In this document: positions 44,210 to 56,087 of the stretch, in pieces
Position numbering within the stretch: position 1 is the first letter of the stretch
How the letters are laid out: every line of letters starts with the position of its first letter
From: Blattamonas nauphoetae
Taxonomy: Eukaryota > Preaxostyla > Oxymonadida
DNA length: 64,000 nucleotides
Assembly: GCA_033064195.1 (NCBI GenBank)
Contig: JARBJD010000106.1
Location: forward strand, 124,001-188,000
Direction: 5' to 3'
Notes under the pieces: model-generated
Databases searched by the model: none
What the model was told of the DNA's origin: nothing
What the model saw: the letters and a program-made list of their open reading frames with translations, nothing else
Program-made: the position numbers and the translations under genes

Positions 44210-45735
44210 ATGAGAAAGGAGAAGAGTGAAGACAGAAATGAAAAAGTTGAAGCGAGGAGGCACAAATGAAAAAGAAAGACAGGGAAAAAGAGCAAAGTGG
44301 AGAACCAGAACGATTTCGAGTTCATAAGCGAGAACGAAGACGATGGTGCACCGGTGGGTGTTTGTTCGATTATGAACGGGAGGATCAAGGTCGGCATTAC
44401 CCAATCCAGCCATCTTGTTGAGCTATTTCTCACAGCTCTGTTCCATCACCAATGATTCTCAGTTTGTGGAGAAATAATTCTTGTTGGTTTTCACTTCATT
44501 CACAATCAGTTATTAACCTCGTCAAAAGACTGTAATTCAAAAATGGTTATAGAGAGACAGCAAAAGGACGAAAACGTGATCCACTGCCCATAAACGTTTT
44601 TGGAATCCCAATCTGACTGAAATGTCTGAAAAGAAGAGGTATATCGTTGAATTGAAGTGTTAATATATAATTTGTTGTATGTCCGAAGAAAATGCATGAA
44701 TATTTTGGTCATTTATGCGAATTTCAGAATCAGAGATAGCCACTTCGGAGAAATGGTAACTCCCGATTGTGGGTTCCGATATTTCTCCGGACAGTGACCG
44801 TCAGTACTTTTCGGTTAAAACTGACCGGTCAGTGCCGGTCAGCCATGCCTACTTGACTGTCGATGCATCCCAGACGGCAATGACGCAAACTTTTGTCAGT
44901 GACTGTGACCCTCACAGGATCATGGAAGGAATTCTTCGACATGCAAGAAAGCTGCACAATCACGCTGTCGGATGCCGTCTTATCTGAAAAGAAACAATCG
45001 ACACTCGTCGAATTGAAAGAAAACGGAGTCAGAATGTTTTCAAAGGGATCCTCCGAAATGATGGACATATTGTTCCCTTCTTCGTAAAAGGATGGAAATC
45101 TGTTGCCATCGGTTTGTATCTCTCACTTTATCACTTTTTAACCACTTTTTCCTCATATTTACCCCTCCTCATTCATATATTCTCTGTCCACCATTGGATA
45201 GGGAGTAAAAGAGAGATTTGAGCAGAGGGCGAAAGGTACTGAAGAGAAGAGTCAAGAAGCAGGGGATAGAACAGCAAGGAAGAAGGAATAAGATGCGAAG
45301 AAGAAAGAGTCGAGGACAGTCGTGACGCCAAAGGAAGGAACGACAGTTGAACCCAGAAATATCAAGAAAGTCTCGAACACTCCGTGGCACTTATTGAAGC
45401 TCTTCAAACCAAACAGTGACCGAATCAATCGGTGAAGAAACGAAAGAATCAACAAAACATGTCAAGAAGCAAGAAGAAAAGAAAGTTCAGGACAATGAAA
45501 GTGGATGCGAGAACAATGGAAGAGAAGAAAGAAAAGCAGAAACAAACCTCAGATATTCTTCAGAAGGAAGACAAAAATGAAATTCAAGAGGAAGAAGCGA
45601 CATATTGTGCCTTCCACTGTCATTCTTTTCCACAATCATAGATTTGTCAACCTGGTTCCGACATACACCCTCGCCTTTTCTGTCAATTCATATTCGATGC
45701 CATTATTGCCAGAATCTGTTTATTGAATTGAGATA
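44210..45735. other. No confident gene; repeat end and short ORFs
   Basis: It holds a ~110-bp sequence (44747-44854) ending GACCGGTCAGTGCCGGTCAG and CATGCCTA that recurs at 49855-49963, and an unrecognised ORF at 44893-45087 (VTVTLTGSWKEFFDMQESCT...). The rest is charged or low-complexity (45180-45640) with no domain I can name. Confidence 0.4.
44747..44854. repeat. hAT-like terminus, dispersed copy 1
   Basis: Same orientation and about 85% identical by eye to 49855-49963; both end ...GACCGGTCAGTGCCGGTCAG(C/T)...ATGCCTA. A diverged inverted relative is at 61394-61480. It probably represents a short transposon or solo end; no matching opposite end or duplication was found. Confidence 0.55.
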
Positions 45736-47772
45736 TCATCACATGAAAACCCGAGAATGTGAGAAAAACGCGAGAAAATCATGAGGATTTCACAAACAAT
45801 GGTTTTTTTGTGATTAAACTCATGTCAATGGGAATTGTTTTTTGATATCGAGGATATAAGGATTTTTTGTGGAAAATAATGTATCCTAAACAGATGAGCA
45901 CTAATATTGGCAGTTGACGAAACTTTATGATTGGATCAACCCACAAGAGAAATGTCTCACAAGTCAATCTCTCCTCCTCTCTCTCCTATTTTGGTTACAA
46001 GGAAGTTAGGTGAAGTGGAATACAAATCCATCCCACAACGAACAACTCGTGCTCTCGCAATATACGAGAATGAAGATGTGACCTTGGAAGTTCTTTCACA
46101 AGGCTCAAAAGTGCCACTTTCAACTCTCTCACGTGGAAGAAAAAAACTTAAAACTGACGGAGAGATCGGAAAAGAAGGCAGACCAAGCAAATTAGGAACT
46201 ATAAAAACGAAGGAACTGGAAAACTTTGCCATTCAAAACATCGCCGATGGAAAAGAAGTAACAAAACAGCGGCTCCTGGACGAAGTTTGCTCTTTTCTTC
46301 TTAAACCAATCCAGGCGAATCGCCTCTACCATGAACAGAGTTGGGTGCCTCATGATGCACCCAATCTCGATTCAGGCTGGATTCAGTATCATATTGATCA
46401 CAGTCCAGTTCTCCAAGTACATGCGCCAAGGATCATGGAGCCGGATAGGATCAAGATGAGCACCCCCAAAAATATGATATCCTGGATTTCATTACTCAAA
46501 TCAGTACTTCAACTGCACAACATCCTTCCATCTCTGTTGTGGAATTTCGATGAATCAAGTCTAAGGATTGACTCATCGAAGAAAAGTCCCCTCATATATT
46601 TCAGAGAAGACATTCCTCCACCATCGAAAAGTTCAAACCGTGTTGAAAATGCAACGATATGCTGTGCTGTGGCAGCCGATGGGACCTCTCTTCCGTCCAT
46701 TCTTTTATGGCCAACTGCAAATTCTGTCGTAGAATTTCGCTCTCTGCCTTCTTTCAACATTTCCCCACTATACCGCAATACTGGCTGGATCAACACGGAG
46801 ACTTATCGAGAAATCATGATCAACCATCTTTTCCCGTCCATCGATAAGAAACGAAAAGATCTCAAACTTACGCGGAATTTTGCACTCATCCTACTAGATG
46901 GTCACCAAACCAGGAAGGATGAGGAAGTTCTGCGACAAGCTCGTCTCCAAAGGATCCTCCTTCTAAGATTTCCGCCACACACAACTCACCTGTGTCAGCC
47001 GCTCGATCGGTTCGTATTTGCCAGATTCAAGAAAGAATTGTATTCCAACTTTGTACAACCCGAGACATCTGGAATTATGGCATATAGACAAGAACTTGCG
47101 CGAGTTTTGCCATTGGCACTTGGTGACGCCCTCCATCCAAAGACGATCCAGGCGAGCTTCAGACAGGCAGGTGTATGGCCCACAAGTGAAGAACCTCTCC
47201 TCATTGCACTTCAGAAAATTTGCAAAAAACAAGGAGTAACCGTTCAAGAGCAACTTGGAAAAACGAGGCTATCGATTGAAGATATGCAAGAAATGGCAAC
47301 AACAGAAAACCAAACAGCCTCCGGCGAACTTTTGACACCATCGGAAATCATTTCTGCGCCAATTATGTCAAAACAGACAACATTGGACGCGTTTCTTCAG
47401 CGTCGACCTCAAAGAAATCCAGCTATCCCTGCATCAGTACACGAAAAGACAGATTTGTTAATACGACCGTGTAAAAGGGAAGAGTCAACACCTGATAGTC
47501 GCATTCCTGTCGAGAAAAAGACTTTCTGTCGGATGATTCGCGACGATGATGATGAAGAGTAAGTCGTTTCTCCTCTTCACTATTGACATCCATTTCACAA
47601 CTATTAATGTTTTCGATCACAATATTTCACTCTTTAATTTCGTATTCTGATTTTTTCTCAAAGAGAATGCAAATCACCATCGAGAAAACTGAATGAAATG
47701 AAAATGGGTGTGATATTGAGGAGAGGAGACATTCTCGCGTTTTTCTGGTATTCTCGGGTTTTCTTGTGATGA
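45736..47772 (+). mobile_element. pogo-type (Tc1/mariner superfamily) element
   Basis: A 2,037-bp element flanked by TA on both sides (45734-45735 and 47773-47774), as expected for this superfamily. Terminal inverted repeats of about 45 bp begin TCATCACATGAAAACCCGAG on the left and TCATCACAAGAAAACCCGAG on the right (read inward), sharing a following AAAAACGCGAGAA block. It carries one long uninterrupted transposase. Both the intact ends and the open frame make it a candidate for a recently active element. Confidence 0.88.
45952..47562 (+). CDS. pogo-like DDE/DDD transposase
   Basis: A 536-aa frame from ATG 45952 (MSHKSISPPLSPILVTRK). It catalyses cut-and-paste transposition in the nucleus. 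An N-terminal helix-turn-helix DNA-binding region lies at ~25-90 (TRALAIYENEDVTLEVLSQG, VPLSTLSRGRKKLK). The catalytic core has a first Asp in LLWNFDESSL, a second in ALILLDGHQTRKDEE and a third in HTTHLCQPLDRFVFARF; by my count 35 residues separate the last two, a DD35D arrangement. The downstream motif HPKTIQASFRQAGVWP is conserved in the related relic at 50930-52085. No stop, frameshift or intron is needed. It could act on the flanking 45-bp inverted repeats. Confidence 0.88.
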   Translation: MSHKSISPPLSPILVTRKLGEVEYKSIPQRTTRALAIYENEDVTLEVLSQGSKVPLSTLSRGRKKLKTDGEIGKEGRPSKLGTIKTKELENFAIQNIADGKEVTKQRLLDEVCSFLLKPIQANRLYHEQSWVPHDAPNLDSGWIQYHIDHSPVLQVHAPRIMEPDRIKMSTPKNMISWISLLKSVLQLHNILPSLLWNFDESSLRIDSSKKSPLIYFREDIPPPSKSSNRVENATICCAVAADGTSLPSILLWPTANSVVEFRSLPSFNISPLYRNTGWINTETYREIMINHLFPSIDKKRKDLKLTRNFALILLDGHQTRKDEEVLRQARLQRILLLRFPPHTTHLCQPLDRFVFARFKKELYSNFVQPETSGIMAYRQELARVLPLALGDALHPKTIQASFRQAGVWPTSEEPLLIALQKICKKQGVTVQEQLGKTRLSIEDMQEMATTENQTASGELLTPSEIISAPIMSKQTTLDAFLQRRPQRNPAIPASVHEKTDLLIRPCKREESTPDSRIPVEKKTFCRMIRDDDDEE

Positions 47773-47964
47773 TATTGTGGAGGAAGAGAGAGAAATCGTT
47801 TTGAACAACCCATTTCCGACTCAAAGAACTGTTCAAAAAGCACAATTGACCTCCATCCGGTGAAACGACACTACCATGCCCCCAGAACACCAGCATTTGT
47901 TGATTTATCACTATTTACGGATGATCTTTCCGATTCACCCATTGCCCGGTTATATGAACCACTC

Positions 47965-48036
47965 TGGCGCCCAAATAGGAGACCGGTCGCTGGACTGGAC
48001 GATGCCACCTCGACTGGACGGCGCTTCACAGGCCAA
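47965..48036. repeat. Terminus related to the composite hAT
   Basis: The reverse complement matches the left end of the element at 11755-19248 (CTCCTATTTGGGC, TCGAGGTGG, and the closing GGCCAA with a degenerate CTTCACAGG before it). No left partner or 8-bp duplication was found within the window, so this is an isolated or deleted copy. Confidence 0.55.
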
Positions 48037-48092
48037 TTCCTGGACAAAGAAACGACCGAAAGAACTCCCCTTCCAGTGTTGTTACACAGCCT

Positions 48093-48945
48093 TCAACCAG
48101 TTGGGTTGAGAGCAGTCTGAGGAAGCGTCACGTGCGGTGCGATCTCCTGTTTTTCGTCAATCGTGTCAAGTGTCTTCCCCGACGCCTTCAGAGTCTGTTC
48201 AATCTCTTTCAGAGTTGGACGACTGTCCACATCCACAGAGAGGCACTTCTCAGTCAGCTCCTTCTTCCATTCTACAATGCTCGTCATCACAAGCCCTGTT
48301 CCTGTCGCCAGCTGCCGTTGAGCGTTCACTCCATCGATTTCCCGAAGCGGAACTTGACAAGTCTCCATTTCCCACAAGATCAGGCCAAGACTCAAAACTG
48401 ACGCCTTCTCGTGGTTCACTCCCGAAGACTACCGCGAGAGGCCCGACTCTAAAAAACGGTTCGCGGTCGGGTTTCCCAGCTCCGTCGGCTCGCCAAACTT
48501 CCCCAGTTCTCGCATTTGCAGCAGAACTCCATCTTTCTCGTCAAGCAGGATCCAGTTTGGCGCCAGGCGGAGGAACATCTCTCATCGAGGTTTTTCCGTC
48601 ACCGAGTTCTGCAATCTCTTCACAATCAGCACACCAATCGTCTTCGCATCCAGCTTCTTTCCCTGATCCTTCCCATGCAGACGAGAGCAGAGTGTGTGCG
48701 ACTTGCAAGTCACCACACTCTCAAACTCTTCCTCACACCTCACTGCCTCCACCATCATCCCAACACCACCTTCCTCGTCGTCTGGCTAGCATTTCTTTCC
48801 TCAGTCTCCACCGACTCTGCCTCGGGCACTCATCTTCCCGAAAGCCATCCTCGCTCCGACTGACAGAGATTCTGTCTTTTGCACAACCTTACATTTCGCC
48901 GATGGCTGTCTGTGAATCTGAATGCCATCGTTGAGCTGTGTGGAG
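48093..48945 (-). pseudogene. Kinase-like C-lobe fragment of a beta-helix protein
   Basis: The minus strand encodes GMMVEAVRCEEEFES, then SHTLCSRLHGKDQGKKLDAK, LRLAPNWILLDEKDGVLLQM, and an uninterrupted C-lobe piece from 48419: ASVLSLGLILWEMETCQVPL, REIDGVNAQRQLATGTGLVM, DVDSRPTLKEIEQTLKASGK. The last block matches the C-lobe of the pseudokinase at 25670-30578 (SVGLVLFEILAGEIPFGEVD, SAQRRIQSG). TGA after TEKP and a frame change around 48420-48470 break it. No beta-helix or TM part is found upstream. It is a detached kinase-domain relic. Confidence 0.68.
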
Positions 48946-48949
48946 AACG

Positions 48950-49850
48950 AAAAGATGCTCACGGAGAACTCTTCCAGCTGGTGGAGTGTGAATTCAGCCG
49001 GACTGACCCTAGCGGAAGTTGGTAGATGATTGAGTGTCGTTAAATAGGTCGATGTTGGATCTGATTGGAACTGGAGACATTCTCAGTGTCATCACTAGCA
49101 AGGTTGGGTGTTGGGACAATGTTGAAGCTGAAGCGCGAAAGAATGACAAGGAAGCTGTTTGCCAGTGAAGGAGTGCAGCAGGATCTCGAGAAAGAGGAGA
49201 GAGGGAAGACAGAGGAGCATATGGAAGAGAAACAAAAGAAAGATGAGAAGAAGGAGGAACAAAAGAGAAAGGATTAGGAAGCTGTTCTTGCGAGAGAACA
49301 GATTAAGAACAACAATGCCGTCTCTGAAGCACAATCCAACACCAGCCTTTCGTGAAAAAAGGCCGCTATAATATGTAAGTGGATGAAAAGAGAGGATTTC
49401 AAGAAAAGAACACAGTGAACCGAAAAGCTAGACCAGGTGAACCAGATCAAATCAAAGCACGCCGCCCCACAACCAAAGTCGCTAGTTCCCCCACAATCAC
49501 GAGTGTCAACACCAGAAGTCACCTAAAACTTATATCAACCCCCAACGCACTTTGAATCAAACATGATGGATGAGGAGACCACATCTCACCTCGCACATCC
49601 TAATTCATTCACGCACACCCCAATTTCCCCACCCTCGCCCACAACCAACCCAAACTCCACTCCGACAACTCCTGAACATCGCCAGATCGATCACACGCCC
49701 ATATCTCTTTTTTATCATTGTTCTGACAGGAAAAATCTGAAAATAAGAGTGTAACATCTTCATTGAAGTGATAATGATTCAATTATGGTCATTTCGAGGT
49801 AATAATGTGAATAATCGTGTACTTGATTCAAATTTTAGTTTCTACGGAAG
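48950..49850. other. No confident gene
   Basis: Short frames are low-complexity Lys/Glu-rich (49065-49277) or Pro/Thr-rich (49563-49754). I see no domain or element end before 49855. Confidence 0.35.
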
Positions 49851-49854
49851 TCAC

Positions 49855-49963
49855 CTCGGAGAAATGGTAAATCTCGATTATGGGTTCCGATATTTCTCAG
49901 GTCAGTGACCGTCAGTACTTTTCGATGAAAACTGACCGGTCAGTGCCGGTCAGCTATGCCTAG
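49855..49963. repeat. hAT-like terminus, dispersed copy 2
   Basis: Direct-orientation copy of 44747-44854. It is followed at 50008-50070 by a segment that is the inverted copy of the sequence immediately following copy 1 (44856-44920). Confidence 0.6.
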
Positions 49964-50079
49964 AGAATTGAATAGACGTGGCTGACTGGCCAAATGTGCC
50001 AGTCAGGGTCACAGTCACTGACAAAAGTTTGCGTCATTGCCGTCTGGGATGCATCGACAGTCAATTTATTCTGATTTTT

Positions 50080-50929
50080 GCCTAACCACTTCACATCAAT
50101 GAATTACACAATTTTTTTTGAAATTGAGAAGAAAATGAATCTGCTAGAGTGGCAAACTTGATGAAGGTTCGATCCGATTCTGGAGGTCTTGATGTTCAAC
50201 AGTCCGACTCAGGGACTCTTGATCCACGGCTATCTCCACTTTAACTGTTTTTGAAAAATAAGAAGAACTTTTTATAGAGATGTTGTGAAGAAAAAAGAGA
50301 ACAATAAAGTGTCCTAGGCGGATTCGATCCTTAGTCAGGGGAGCAAAAACCCGGACCTTATCAAAAACCCGGACCTTCGGGCAGAAGAGGTATGTCTGAT
50401 CAAACCTCTCGTTCAGATCTCTGAAAATACTCAAGTCAACGTACATTAACGAAAGCCCATCGTGCATGAAAGCGAGAAATAGAGGTGTCGAGTCTATCTC
50501 TGGATCTCCGCATATCGAGACTGTGCAGAAGAGGAAATCCAGAGAGAGAACTCATGTTCCCTAATAATAAGAATGAACCTGTGAGGTCTGGGTTAACTCT
50601 CAATTCCTGAAGAGATTAGGATGATGCAGACAAACCGGACCAAAACGAGAAGAGTTCGTTCTTCTTCCTCATATATCAAAATTGTTGAAAAGAAAGTGGT
50701 GGAGATGTGAATAAAGTTGAAAAGAGAAGGCATATAGCGATGTTTCGACGCCATTTCTGACATTTTGAAAATCGTTGAGTGATGATTCTCAAGAAGAGAA
50801 TGAATAATGAAAATTATAGATCCCACAGATTGGTCCTTTCGTTCTGAACGATATGAATTGTGTCAATCGGTCATCATACCCACAGAATTGTTATTCATTA
50901 ATTCAATAACAACATAATAAAACACACAC
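50080..50929. other. No confident gene
   Basis: AT-rich sequence with scattered short ORFs; a direct repeat of AAAACCCGGACCTT occurs at ~50347 and ~50364. Nothing else is recognised. Confidence 0.35.
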
Positions 50930-52085
50930 GTCTGAAGATTTTTTCTGGTTGAGACCATTACCTGAAATGGAATCGAGGTCAATGAGGATATGTTTGGGGG
51001 AGTGTGTCAACAACCACTGATGGATTGAGTGGATATAGTCCTGTTTTGCGGAATGATGACCGAATAGTTTGAGGTGATAAAGCAGCATACAGTCCCTCCT
51101 GGAGATTTCGAGCAAATACTTCCCGACGACTTTCCACCTTCGTACTTATTGTGATGTCTGGAGGAATCACAGATAGCTGTTGCTATCGAATTGCATTGAC
51201 ATACTGGTCCAAAGGCTGGAGAATACGTGTTGTGTGAGACGGCGGACACAGAACGACACTTAGATTATTGCGGCAAGCTGACAGGACTTTTTCGGAAGGA
51301 TTGATTCAAAAAAAAGTCGTTCGAAATGAGAATTTGAGCTAGTTTTATCTTGAGTGGGACAAAATCGGATGAAGAACGACTGGATGGCGAGGTATTCTGC
51401 TTGAATTGTAGTCCCATCGTAGGAAATCGTTGATGGGTAGTGTGTTCCGTCAGCAGAGATTAAAAGAAGAGCAGAAGTTTTTGGAGGAAGGATTGGGTCG
51501 CGTGCTGAAGGTCGCGGAGAGTCATCCAAGTTGAAAATGAGTGAAGGATGATAGCGATGTAAAGAGAATATTTGTTTTACACGTTCAAAAAAAGGTTGAA
51601 TACAACCCTTTGTGCAGAGAATGAGGCAGCCGATGGGATAAGTGATGGGTCGAATAAATGAAAGTTCTTCTTGCAGCTTTTTTTAAAAACAATCGGGCCA
51701 CATTCGGCAGAGTCCCTGGATTTTTTCTGGAATCGCTTCGGCTGGATGAAGAATTGTCAATGCCTATCAAAAACAAAATATTGTGGGTTATCAGACTTCG
51801 TTTCTAATTTCTTTTGCGTGGAGGTGTGGATTATTCATGGCAGGTTCCAGTATGTTTTCTTTGAGTCTGAGTTGTTGAGGAGGGGTCAATTATGGAAGGC
51901 GTCCTGGCTTCCCCACAATTCGATTTGTCCGCTTCGCTTCTTTTGCTCGTTTGAATGCCGAAGCGCTTATAAACTTCTGTGAGATTCGAAAAGTTGAGGG
52001 AATGCCCTCCCTCTCAGAAATAGAAACGACTTTTGCGTTCTCAGATGGATAGTCCTCCGAATCTCCTTCCATCAAACGCAAAACA
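50930..52085 (-). pseudogene. Second pogo-like transposase, decayed
   Basis: Several minus-strand frames line up with the intact transposase at 45952-47562. 52081-51890 gives the helix-turn-helix-like part (ISASAFKRAKEAKRTNRIVG, cf. VPLSTLSRGRKKLK). 51529-51260 gives the first catalytic region (DDSPRPSARDPILPPKTSAL, ISADGTHYPSTISYDG, cf. AADGTSLPSILLWP). 51170-50980 gives the C-terminal block (RNLQEGLYAALSPQTIRSSF, RKTGLYPLNPS). At least three frame changes and several stops are present. It is only distantly similar to the intact copy, so it is a separate, older pogo lineage. Confidence 0.7.
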
Positions 52086-52350
52086 TCGGTTGTCGAGAAC
52101 TATCTTTTCACTTTCCGTATGGGTTCCATGAAAAAAGTTTTGGGTTTGATCGATCCTCATTTTGTCATCCTATTTCTCACTTTCACAATTTTTGATCATC
52201 AGACAATAGAAATGCTGACATCAAAAATCTTGATACCCATTGTCGAAAAAAACTGACAGGTCTTTTTGACTGACTAGAGTACGTACAGCCGGAGTTTCAC
52301 GGAAAGCCGGAGTTGGAACTGCGAACCCACAATGAGTAGTTTTCGAAACG

Positions 52351-52788
52351 ATGAATCAGAACTTTGAAGCGGAGATTGTCCGTCTCTTTGCTGAACAAGA
52401 GGCGCAAATTGGATCCAATCGAACTGAAAAGTTTTGTCAAGTTCATGCGCAACACAACTCCAGAGCAAAAGTCGTTAAGGAGTGGATACTCCCCAGGCAA
52501 GAAAGGTGCTCATAACAAGCTGTGCGACGCGGATACCGCTTGGTGAGCGAGTGGGTCGCTGAACGATCTCTTACAGGTCACCATTCAACTCCAGCCGACA
52601 TCACTACTAAAGTATACCAATCTCTTCCAATCACTTTAATAGGCGAATACAATTCTTCGAGATAAGAATCGTGAAGTTGACGACCCTCCTCAACTCAGTC
52701 GCAGACTCTTTGAGTTTTCGGGACTAGACTCGAATTTCACAGACATACCACTGCCCGTCCCTAGTAGAGATTTTCGTTTTGAAACATG
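52351..52788 (+). CDS. Small multi-exon candidate gene
   Basis: From ATG 52351 the frame reads MNQNFEAEIVRLFAEQEAQI and continues to about 52500. Downstream segments bounded by TTACAG (52577), GTATACC (52612) and TTTAATAG (52643) look like short exons and introns, and the last part is open to a stop (52736 or 52788 depending on phase). Joining them in one frame is ambiguous, so product length is uncertain (roughly 90-120 aa). No domain is recognised. Confidence 0.3.
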
Positions 52789-52792
52789 AAAC

Positions 52793-53029
52793 TAGGCATG
52801 TGGGTCAGAATTGTTGACATCATTCAAAAGTTCGACGGTCACAGACAAGAAAAACGAAATTGACCACTCTCGCCATGGTTCGATTAGTAATCTCGAAAAT
52901 ACTGTTTATGTCAAGTCGAGCACCTCTTCGAGAGAAAAGTCAATTCATTTCTCAAACATGAGAGGAGATTGGTTTTAATTGATGGTCTTCGAACTTTTGA
53001 ATGATGTCATAAAAAGTGGACCCATGCTA
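52793..53029. mobile_element. Short inverted-repeat element (MITE)
   Basis: 237 bp with inverted ends: TAGGCATGTGGGTCAGAA at the left and, inverted, TAGCATGGGTCCAC at the right, sharing an inner GACATCATTCAAAAGTTCGA. The TAGGCATG start is the same as that of the intact hAT at 53129. Flanking octamers do not match, so the duplication is lost or the boundaries are slightly off. Confidence 0.6.
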
Positions 53030-53628
53030 CAATCTCACCCACTTCCAATCGAAATTCCACTTTTTTCCTGGAAATCCCATAAAAAACCCATCCATAATTT
53101 GGTTTTATGACACTTCAGTTGTTTTCTCTAGGCATGGGCGCCAGGCAGTCCAGAATCATTGAGTCCAGTCACCCAAAAAAATCGAGTCAGTGACTCATCC
53201 CCATAAGTTCAAAATATGATGAATCCAGACCCAAAATGCCCGTTTTCCCATCGAACATCACAGCAGTATTGATTATCACCTCAAGATCCTGGTTTTATCC
53301 TCTCAAAAACTCGTTCACAATCTAAATTCTCTTTCAATTATTTGTCTTAGTGTTTCTTTCACATTTCACACTATTTTTGAGAGATAAACTCATTTTCAGA
53401 TAAATCAAACGAATTTAGCCACAAGTCACCACCCCACCCCATACTTTTGTGTCGAGTCACTTTGAGTCACTGATCCGCCCATGCAATCACGTTAATAGTC
53501 ACCGACTGACTGGACTCTCGGATCATCATTTCAATTGAGACTCGACATGCTAATCGACGATGTATTGAATTTGTTTATCCTATATTATATTCCCTATTTG
53601 ACCAAAGGAAATTGATTTTGACGCTCAG

Positions 53629-56087
53629 ATGCAGCGCACACCACCGCCGATGATGGCTGAGGAAAATAAGGGTATCACCATTTTTGGGTGCTCAGGTATG
53701 ACAGCTATTGATTCTTCATTGCTCTTTTTCTAGAAATTTCTATCGTACCACTGCCAAAACATCCCGGAAAATATGCCACTGAAGTTGTGCGGGGAAAGGA
53801 AGAAACGCCACTTTCTAAAAGGCCATATGCAAGATACACCGGTTGTAGCAGATCAGGAGGAGATCGATCCAGTCATCGAAAGTTAATCTGTCTCAACTCT
53901 GATGGATCCACAATCTGCGGTTGTCTCTTCGAAAACTCGTTGCCTAAGTTTCACAAGCACAGCTGTAGTTTTCCTGTCCGTGGTGGAATACCATCGATGA
54001 TGCAAAACCATCCTATGAAGTCTATCACTCTTTCAAGACAGCGCGAAGTTCAGTCCGTGAGTTCATCGAAGACAGAGATTGAGAAAGCATTTTTACGGAT
54101 GGTAGCCTCAACAAAACTGTCATTCAACCAAGCTTCAAGTCCAGCTATGAAAACCTTTGTTCAGACACTCATTCACGAAAGCCAGCAATTCCCGACAAAG
54201 CCAGCGAAAGATCTATTTGACGTGCCTTATCGAAAAACAATTGCGAAAAAAATGATTCAGGAGAGTGATTCACTCCTCGCTGAGTTTTTCAATCATCTTC
54301 CAACTCGAGTGTGTCTCAGTGTCGATGGTGGTACACTTGGCCACACTGGTTACAACATTTACTGCGCCACTAATCCACTAGAAATGAATCGGCCTCTCCT
54401 GTGGACAATTCGAGCCGAGGGGAAAAGCGCGGATATCTATGCCGCTTCGATTGGAGCAATTCTGCTGGAAATGTTCGAAAAAGGAATAACAGTTACCTCA
54501 TGCGTCACCGATGGATTTCTGGGATTGGTTTCTGGGGTGAGAATGGCAACCATGCATGGCCTGAAACAAATCGCGTTTCACTGGCCATGCATGGCACATC
54601 GACTGAACAACGCTCTTTCGAAGACAGTGGCGATGCACACAATTGCAGTTTCTACATTCGAAAAGGTGAGAACAGTGTGCCGATCATCTCACACTAATCT
54701 ACGCAACCATTTTAACCACCGCGCCCCACAATTCGTTGAAACTCGATGGGCGTCTCTTACACCACTTCTTCATTGGATTGTCAAGAAAAAAGTCCTTTTC
54801 AATCAACTCCCTCCATTTCAACGCGAGAGCCTTTCGTTTGCAGATGTCGTACATATGTACAACTTGGTCATTCCCATCTTTCGAGCCATTTCATTTTTCG
54901 AAAGTGATTCAACATCGCTCGTGAGTGTTTTCCCAGTCCTGATCCAGCTGTTTGAACACTATCACCAACTCTTCTTGTCAGTGCAAGTATCGACAACAGT
55001 CTGGAAACCTGTCATTCTGTCTATGATGGAGAATCTTTATAGTTACACTTTCAACACAGAAGCCGGAACTATTGCGGCACTTGCCTATATTCACACACTT
55101 GAAGGCCGAAAAGCGTTTGTGAACAACACATTTTGTATTTATGAAAGGATGGAACCAGAAGCAAAATCGACTCCAAGGCGAATGACAACTATTATCCCAC
55201 GTGATGTTAACACTGGCGACTATATCGCTGAATCGACTCAGACACTCAACGTCTCCTCCCGTCTTTCCCATGAGAGTCATGTAATACCAACACCTCTTGC
55301 ACTTGTCACACAAATCTCCACTCATCGCCATCATCGAAAGTCGCATGAGACATTTGATCAGTTGTTAGATAGCATCGTCGATGACGAGCTGAGTGATATT
55401 GACGATGGTGAGATGACTAGTGAACCAGTCGCAACTCCGTATGAGGACGCTCCGCCAGTATCATCATTGTCAATTGGAGCGCTTAATCAATCACGAAGGG
55501 ATGAGATTCTAGCTGGAATTGAAGCAGTAGGGAATGATGATGAAATTTCTGTTCTGAGCTCTGCCAGAGGAGATATTGCTCTTCCTCTTTTCAGGTCATT
55601 CCATCACGAAGACAAATGGCATTTACTCAATGAGATTGATTGGAAAACAATACTTCCAATCGCAATGTGCAATCTGCTCGAAGCTGTCTATCCACAGCTG
55701 GATGCAACGAGTATAAACTCCATTGTTCGTGTCTTCAACTATTGGTCATCGTCGACAAACTCTTTTGGAGGGGATGTGCTGCGTCACGATGGATTATATC
55801 CTTTCTGGAGATCAATGGTGGATGAAGAAACGCAGATTGGTTTGAACTCCAATCTTGTCTGCAATCTTTTCTGCACTAGTCCGACAGAAGCAAGCTGTGA
55901 GAGAGAAATCTCTGCACTTCGACGTTTCGTTGGAAATCGACGGTTCAATCTCAGTGAGACAACATTGCTAGCATTAACAAGAGTTAGTATTAGTCAACAG
56001 ATAGAACAAGATGAAAAAGGCGAGGACTACAATGAGGAACAACTACAGAAGGTTACTGTCAGACAATGGTTGGGTTCCGGAACATGA
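53629..56087 (+). CDS. hAT transposase, one intron
   Basis: Exon 53629-53695 starts with ATG (MQRTPPPMMAEENKG). A 38-nt intron (53696-53733) follows, then exon 53734-56087, giving 806 aa. A Cys/His cluster near residue 75 (HRKLICLNSDGSTICGCLFE, then HKHSC) resembles a BED-type finger. The hAT core: CVTDGFLGLVSGV with the catalytic Asp, FHWPCMAHRLNNALSK (the C-x-x-H block), FVETRWASLTPLLHWI with the conserved RW, and the C-terminal dimerisation block CNLFCTSPTEASCEREISAL, RRFVGNRRFNLSETTLLAL. An acidic insert lies at ~555-640. There are no stops or frameshifts. It acts in the nucleus on the TAGGCATGGGC ends. It lacks the OTU-like tail seen at 35504. Confidence 0.9.

Noticed and set aside
45181-45641. 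Lys/Glu-rich ORFs (45432-45641 and neighbours) as a coiled-coil gene
   Set aside because: Simple-sequence composition with several equally open frames; no start context, splice pattern or family match.
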